Shown: piece after piece, positions 5,964-9,307 of the stretch | Numbering within the stretch: position 1 is the stretch's first letter | Layout of the letters: the number at the start of each line of letters is the position of its first letter | Origin: an uncultured Ruminococcus sp. | GTDB lineage: Bacteria; Bacillota; Clostridia; Oscillospirales; Ruminococcaceae | Reading direction: 5' to 3' | Assembly (NCBI GenBank): GCA_900319195.1 | Contig: ONNL01000042.1 | Span: 1-9,307 of the forward strand | Length of the DNA: 9,307 nucleotides | Made by a program: the position numbers and the translations under genes | Notes under the pieces: model-generated | The model's database searches: none | What the model was told of the DNA's origin: nothing | Seen by the model: only the letters and a program-made list of their open reading frames with translations

Positions 5964-7014
5964 TCAAAATCTCCTCCAATGCGGTAAAGAGTGTGTCCAT
6001 TTCAGCGTCCGTACCGACGGTTATCCTCAGATAATCGCAGATTATCGGCTTATTCCAGTAGCGCACGAAGATGCGGCGCTTTTTGAGCTCGTTGAAAACG
6101 TATTCCGCTGACTTCTTCTGCGGCGAGGCAAAAATGAAGTTGGTCATCGAGTCGGTCATTTTAAAGCCGAGCTCGGCAAGTCTCTTTTTGGAACGCTCAC
6201 GGGTAGCAATTATCTTATTGACGCTCTCACGGAAGTAGCTGTCATTCTTCATGGAAGCCGCTCCGCAGAGCTGTGTTACCGTGTTCATCGTGTAGGAATT
6301 TATCGAGAACTTCACGTCATTCATGTAGCCTATGAGCTTCCTGCTTCCCATAGCATAGCCTATCCTCATGCCTGCCATTGAGCGCGATTTCGAGTAGGTG
6401 CGTACAACGAGCAGATTCTCATACTTGTCTATAAGCGGCAGACAGGTCTCTCCGCCGAAGTCTATGTATGCCTCATCGACGATGACAACGGAGTCCGGAT
6501 TTGCCCTTATGATGTCCTCGATAACCAAAACATCGGCAAATACTCCCGTCGGAGCATTCGGGTTTGCAATTACTACGCCGCCGTTTTCACACTTGTAATC
6601 GTCCGCATTTATCGTGAAGTCGGAGCGGAGCGGCACCGTCTTATAGGGAATGCCGTAAACGTCCGCCCACACGTCGTAAAACGAGTAGGTTATGTCGGGG
6701 AAAAGTATCGGCTTATCACTGTTGAACAGCGTAAGGAAGGCAATCGAGAGCACATCATCAGAGCCGACCCCGACAAATATCTGCGAGCTGTCAACTCCGT
6801 AGTGCTCCGCTATCGAATCCACGAGCACGTCCGCATTCGGCGCAGGATAGAGCCTCATACGCGACTCGTCGAAGCTGTCGAGTATCTCTCTCACCTCGGG
6901 CGCAGGCGGATACGGATTTTCATTCGTATTCAGCTTTATTACATTTGTGTCCTTTGGCTGTTCGCCGGGTACATACGGTACGACCTTACGGACATTTTCT
7001 TCCCATTTGTTCAT
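5956..7014 (-). CDS. hisC: Histidinol-phosphate aminotransferase HisC
   Basis: HisC is a PLP-dependent class I/II aminotransferase that moves an amino group from glutamate to imidazole-acetol phosphate, giving histidinol phosphate. The 352-residue product has the expected order of motifs: LNTNENPYPP (28-37), NPNAPTG (151-157), DEAYIDF (180-186, with the PLP-contacting Asp and Tyr) and TYSKSRSMAGMRIGY (206-220), where K209 should form the Schiff base. The frame extends six codons further upstream to a GTG at 7032. The ATG at 7014 is preferred because AGGAGT (7022-7027) sits seven bases ahead of it. It follows hisD after 54 bases, the largest gap among the upstream his genes, and its last eight bases overlap hisB. 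Confidence 0.97.
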   Translation of the reverse strand: MNKWEENVRKVVPYVPGEQPKDTNVIKLNTNENPYPPAPEVREILDSFDESRMRLYPAPNADVLVDSIAEHYGVDSSQIFVGVGSDDVLSIAFLTLFNSDKPILFPDITYSFYDVWADVYGIPYKTVPLRSDFTINADDYKCENGGVVIANPNAPTGVFADVLVIEDIIRANPDSVVIVDEAYIDFGGETCLPLIDKYENLLVVRTYSKSRSMAGMRIGYAMGSRKLIGYMNDVKFSINSYTMNTVTQLCGAASMKNDSYFRESVNKIIATRERSKKRLAELGFKMTDSMTNFIFASPQKKSAEYVFNELKKRRIFVRYWNKPIICDYLRITVGTDAEMDTLFTALEEILNG

Positions 7015-7021
7015 TTTTATC

Positions 7022-7027
7022 ACTCCT
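7022..7027 (-). promoter_or_regulatory. Ribosome binding site that fixes the hisC start
   Basis: AGGAGT on the minus strand is seven bases before the ATG at 7014 and inside the longer frame that starts with GTG at 7032. It supports the ATG start. Confidence 0.85.
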
Positions 7028-7068
7028 ATCACGTTGACAATACAGGCTCACGGGGTCAGTGCAGATCA

Positions 7069-8352
7069 TTATTCAAATCTCACCTTTATAGCATTTGCGT
7101 GAGCTGTAAGTCCCTCTCTTTCAGCAATAAGAACGATGTCGTCCTTAGCCTTGCGGAGAGCATCCTCTGTGTAGTAGGTATAAGCCGTGCGCTTAGTGAA
7201 GCTTGCAACTCCGAGCGGTGAGAAGAATCTTGCAGTGCCGCTTGTTGGAAGGACGTGGTTGGGTCCTGCATAGTAGTCACCGAGCGGCTCAGACGCATAC
7301 TGACCGAGGAAGAGCGAGCCGCAGTTGTCGAGACTTCCGATGAGCTCCATAGGATTCTCCATGAGTACCTCAAGGTGCTCGGGAGCTATCTCATTAGCAA
7401 GCTCAACTGCTCTCTCACGGCTGTCAGTGATGATAACAGCACCGTAATTCTCAAGCGACTTCTCGATTATCTCACGGCGTGAAAGTGTCTGCTTCTGGCG
7501 GTCTATCTCTGCGATAGTCCTGTCAGCGATGTCCTCGCTCGTTGTAATGAGTATCGAGGAAGCGAGCACGTCGTGCTCTGCCTGTGACATGAGGTCGGCA
7601 GCAACGAATTTCGGCTCAGCAGTCTTGTCCGCAAGCACGAGTATCTCGCTCGGACCAGCGATCATATCAATGTCAACAGCTCCGTAGAGGAGCTTCTTTG
7701 CTGTTGCTACGTAGATGTTTCCGGGACCTACTATCTTGTCGCACTTCGGTATCTCCTCCGTGCCGTATGCAAGTGCTGCAATTGCCTGTGCACCGCCCGA
7801 GAGGAACACTCTGTCAACTCCGCATATCGACGCAGCAACAAGGATATCCTTGTTCGGAGTGCCGTCCTTGAGCGGAGGTGTGACCATGATTATTTCCTTT
7901 ACGCCTGCAATCTTTGCAGGGATAGCGTTCATGAGCACGCTTGAGGGATAAGCAGCCGTGCCGCCGGGTACATAAAGTCCTACACGGGCAAGTCCGCGGA
8001 CACGCTGTCCCATGATAACACCGTTGTCCTTTGCGTTGATGAAGCTCTGCTCGACCTGTCTCTGATGAAAGTCGGCAATGTTCTCCTGCGCGTTGAGGAG
8101 CGCTTCAACGAAAGCAGGGTCAGCCTCGGTGAGAGCGTCGTTTATGACCTCACGCGGTACCTCATAATACTGCGGAAGGCTGCCGTCAAATTTCAGTGTA
8201 TACTTCTTTACAGCCTCGTCGCCGTTATCGCGTACATCGTCGATGATAGCGGTAACTACCTCACCGACCTTCTTGCTTGTCTCTCCGCTTCTCTTTCTGA
8301 GGTCGGCAATAAATTCATTTTCGGCTGTTCCGTTTGCAAATATCTTTTTCAT
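7069..8352 (-). CDS. hisD: Histidinol dehydrogenase HisD
   Basis: HisD catalyses the last two steps, NAD-dependent oxidation of L-histidinol to L-histidinal and then to histidine, using a bound zinc. The 427-residue protein is full length for the family. Key residues are in place: MSQAEHD with Q257 and H260, NEIAPEHLEV with E325 and H326, GDYYAGPNH with D359, and the C-terminal H418. These correspond to the zinc ligands (Gln, His, Asp, His) and catalytic Glu-His pair known from the E. coli enzyme. The frame is open for one more codon upstream, a GTG. The ATG at 8352 is chosen because AAGGGAG (8361-8367) is eight bases before it. Its first base is also the last of the region overlapping the hisG TGA stop (TGATG), implying coupled translation. 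Confidence 0.98.
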   Translation of the reverse strand: MKKIFANGTAENEFIADLRKRSGETSKKVGEVVTAIIDDVRDNGDEAVKKYTLKFDGSLPQYYEVPREVINDALTEADPAFVEALLNAQENIADFHQRQVEQSFINAKDNGVIMGQRVRGLARVGLYVPGGTAAYPSSVLMNAIPAKIAGVKEIIMVTPPLKDGTPNKDILVAASICGVDRVFLSGGAQAIAALAYGTEEIPKCDKIVGPGNIYVATAKKLLYGAVDIDMIAGPSEILVLADKTAEPKFVAADLMSQAEHDVLASSILITTSEDIADRTIAEIDRQKQTLSRREIIEKSLENYGAVIITDSRERAVELANEIAPEHLEVLMENPMELIGSLDNCGSLFLGQYASEPLGDYYAGPNHVLPTSGTARFFSPLGVASFTKRTAYTYYTEDALRKAKDDIVLIAEREGLTAHANAIKVRFE

Positions 8353-8981
8353 CACAGATTCTCCCTTATCAGCTTCAGCAGCTTGTCTATTTCAGCGTGT
8401 CTCATTTTAAGGCTTACCGTATTTGCGATAAGTCTTGCGGAGATAGGAGCAACGTCCTCAATGACCTCAAGTCCGTTTTCCTTCAGAGTCGTTCCGGTCT
8501 CGACTATATCGACGATACCGTCAGCAAGCTCGAGCAGCGGTGCGAGCTCAACGGAGCCCTCTATCTTTATAATTTCGGTGTCCATGCCCTTTTTCTCGAA
8601 GAAACGGCGTGACACATTCGGGTACTTTGTTGCAATTGTCTTTATTCCGTAGCCGCGGTAGAAGTCGTAGCCCTTCTTGGTCGCAAGTGCGAATTTGCAG
8701 CGTCCGAAGCCGAGGTCGGCAAGCTCATAGAACTTGCCGTCCATTTCCATTATAGTGTCCTTGCCGACAACGCCGATGTCGCAGACACCGTGCTCAACAT
8801 AGGTGATAACGTCGTTCGCCTTTGCAAGCACGACCTCCATGTTTGCGTCGGGTACGGGAAGTATGAGCTTTCTGCCCTTTTCATGCACAGATGTGCAGTC
8901 GAAGCCGAGCTTTTCGAGAAGTCCGACCGTATCCTTTTCAAGTCTGCCCTTTGTCAGAGCCATTCTTATCGGTTTGCTCAT
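8352..8981 (-). CDS. hisG: ATP phosphoribosyltransferase catalytic subunit HisG, short form
   Basis: HisG joins ATP and PRPP to give phosphoribosyl-ATP, the first committed step of histidine synthesis, in the cytoplasm. The 209-residue protein starts with the typical MALTKGRL segment (residues 7-14). It carries GSVELAPL (142-149) and the PRPP-binding loop DIVETGTTLKENGL (158-171). It ends soon after and lacks the C-terminal histidine-binding regulatory domain of the long form of about 300 residues, so it should depend on HisZ for activity and feedback control. hisZ is immediately upstream, overlapping by one base (TAATG). The start is well supported: a near-perfect AAAGGAGGAG sits six bases before the ATG. 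Confidence 0.97.
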   Translation of the reverse strand: MSKPIRMALTKGRLEKDTVGLLEKLGFDCTSVHEKGRKLILPVPDANMEVVLAKANDVITYVEHGVCDIGVVGKDTIMEMDGKFYELADLGFGRCKFALATKKGYDFYRGYGIKTIATKYPNVSRRFFEKKGMDTEIIKIEGSVELAPLLELADGIVDIVETGTTLKENGLEVIEDVAPISARLIANTVSLKMRHAEIDKLLKLIRENL

Positions 8982-9307
8982 TACAGCTCCTCCTTTCCGT
9001 CAACAACTACTACCTTTGATATCTTCTTTTCCTTTGCATATTCGCGGACTGAATCGAGGTCGTCAAAGAGTGCATTCTCAACGACGAGTCCCTGCTCACG
9101 AAGCTCCTGAGACTTCCTCAGTGCCTCAACCTCACAGCCTTCGCCTGCAAATACCACAACATCGGGCTTCGGTACTGCGGGGAGCACTCCGTTTTTCTCG
9201 ATAAGCGCCGCAATGCTGTTCACATTGACAGCAAAGCCGACAGCGGGAACATCATAGCCGAATTCGGAAATGAGCTTGTCATAGCGTCCGCCCGAGATGA
9301 CCTCGTC
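8981..9307 (-). CDS. hisZ: ATP phosphoribosyltransferase regulatory subunit HisZ, 3' part
   Basis: This is the C-terminal 108 codons of a gene that enters from the right edge; the start is outside the window. The first visible residues contain SGGRYDKL and, a little later, PAVGFAVN. These match the motif 3 region of class II histidyl-tRNA synthetase-like proteins (GGRYD followed by PAVGFA). HisZ is a synthetase paralogue that has lost tRNA charging and serves as the regulatory partner of the short form of HisG. A reading as hisS is possible from this fragment alone. However, the gene ends only about 80 residues after the motif, too short for a full HisRS anticodon-binding domain. Its TAA stop also shares one base with the ATG of a short hisG. 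Both points favour HisZ. The hisG ribosome binding site lies within its last codons. Confidence 0.9.
   Translation of the reverse strand, partial: DEVISGGRYDKLISEFGYDVPAVGFAVNVNSIAALIEKNGVLPAVPKPDVVVFAGEGCEVEALRKSQELREQGLVVENALFDDLDSVREYAKEKKISKVVVVDGKEEL
8987..8996 (-). promoter_or_regulatory. Strong ribosome binding site for hisG
   Basis: AAAGGAGGAG on the minus strand is nearly a full anti-16S match and lies five bases before the hisG ATG, within the last codons of hisZ. It suggests efficient initiation of hisG independent of coupling alone. Confidence 0.85.

Noticed and set aside
7015..7068. Possible promoter or attenuator in the hisD-hisC gap
   Set aside because: A TTGACA occurs on the plus strand only, without a -10 partner, and no convincing hairpin forms; only the hisC ribosome binding site is supported.
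1..9307. CRISPR arrays, tRNA or rRNA genes, transposases
   Set aside because: No direct repeat-spacer pattern, tRNA-like cloverleaf, or transposase-like protein was seen on either strand.

Overview
The window is most of a bacterial histidine biosynthesis operon. Every gene I can support lies on the minus strand, so transcription runs from high to low coordinates. The gene content and style suggest a member of the Bacillota, class Clostridia. The clues are strong AGGAGG-type ribosome binding sites before most genes, the short HisG plus HisZ system, a monofunctional HisB, and accessory families common in gut Clostridia. Oscillospiraceae/Ruminococcus is my best guess from protein style and the extragenic repeat; this is inference and no search was run.

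Layout in transcription order: hisZ (3' part, 9307-8981), hisG (8981-8352), hisD (8352-7069), hisC (7014-5956), hisB (5963-5370) and hisH (5370-4765). A block of four non-histidine genes follows: a membrane-anchored protein (4768-4331), a three-helix membrane protein (4312-3746), a nitroreductase-family flavoprotein (3756-3160) and a small zinc-ribbon protein (3150-2938). Then come hisA (2923-2198), a class I SAM-dependent methyltransferase (2188-1397), about 400 bp without a convincing gene but holding palindromes (1396-995), hisF (994-239), and the 5' part of an SdpI-like membrane protein (242-1).

The His proteins cover the pathway from ATP and PRPP (HisZ/HisG) through the ProFAR isomerase (HisA), the glutaminase/cyclase pair (HisH/HisF), dehydratase (HisB), aminotransferase (HisC) and histidinol dehydrogenase (HisD). 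HisI, HisE and histidinol-phosphate phosphatase are not visible here. Most junctions overlap by 1-17 nt or are separated by fewer than 20 nt, which suggests one translationally coupled transcript. The exceptions are the 54-nt hisD-hisC gap and the 402-nt gap before hisF. Several starts were moved from the longest reading frame to the ATG with the better-placed ribosome binding site (hisA, hisC, hisD, hisH, nitroreductase).

I did not find a clearly new biological system. The most unusual points are the accessory genes embedded in the his operon, especially the uncharacterised membrane pair, and the palindromic extragenic element between the methyltransferase and hisF. The operon's promoter and any leader regulation lie upstream of hisZ, outside the window.
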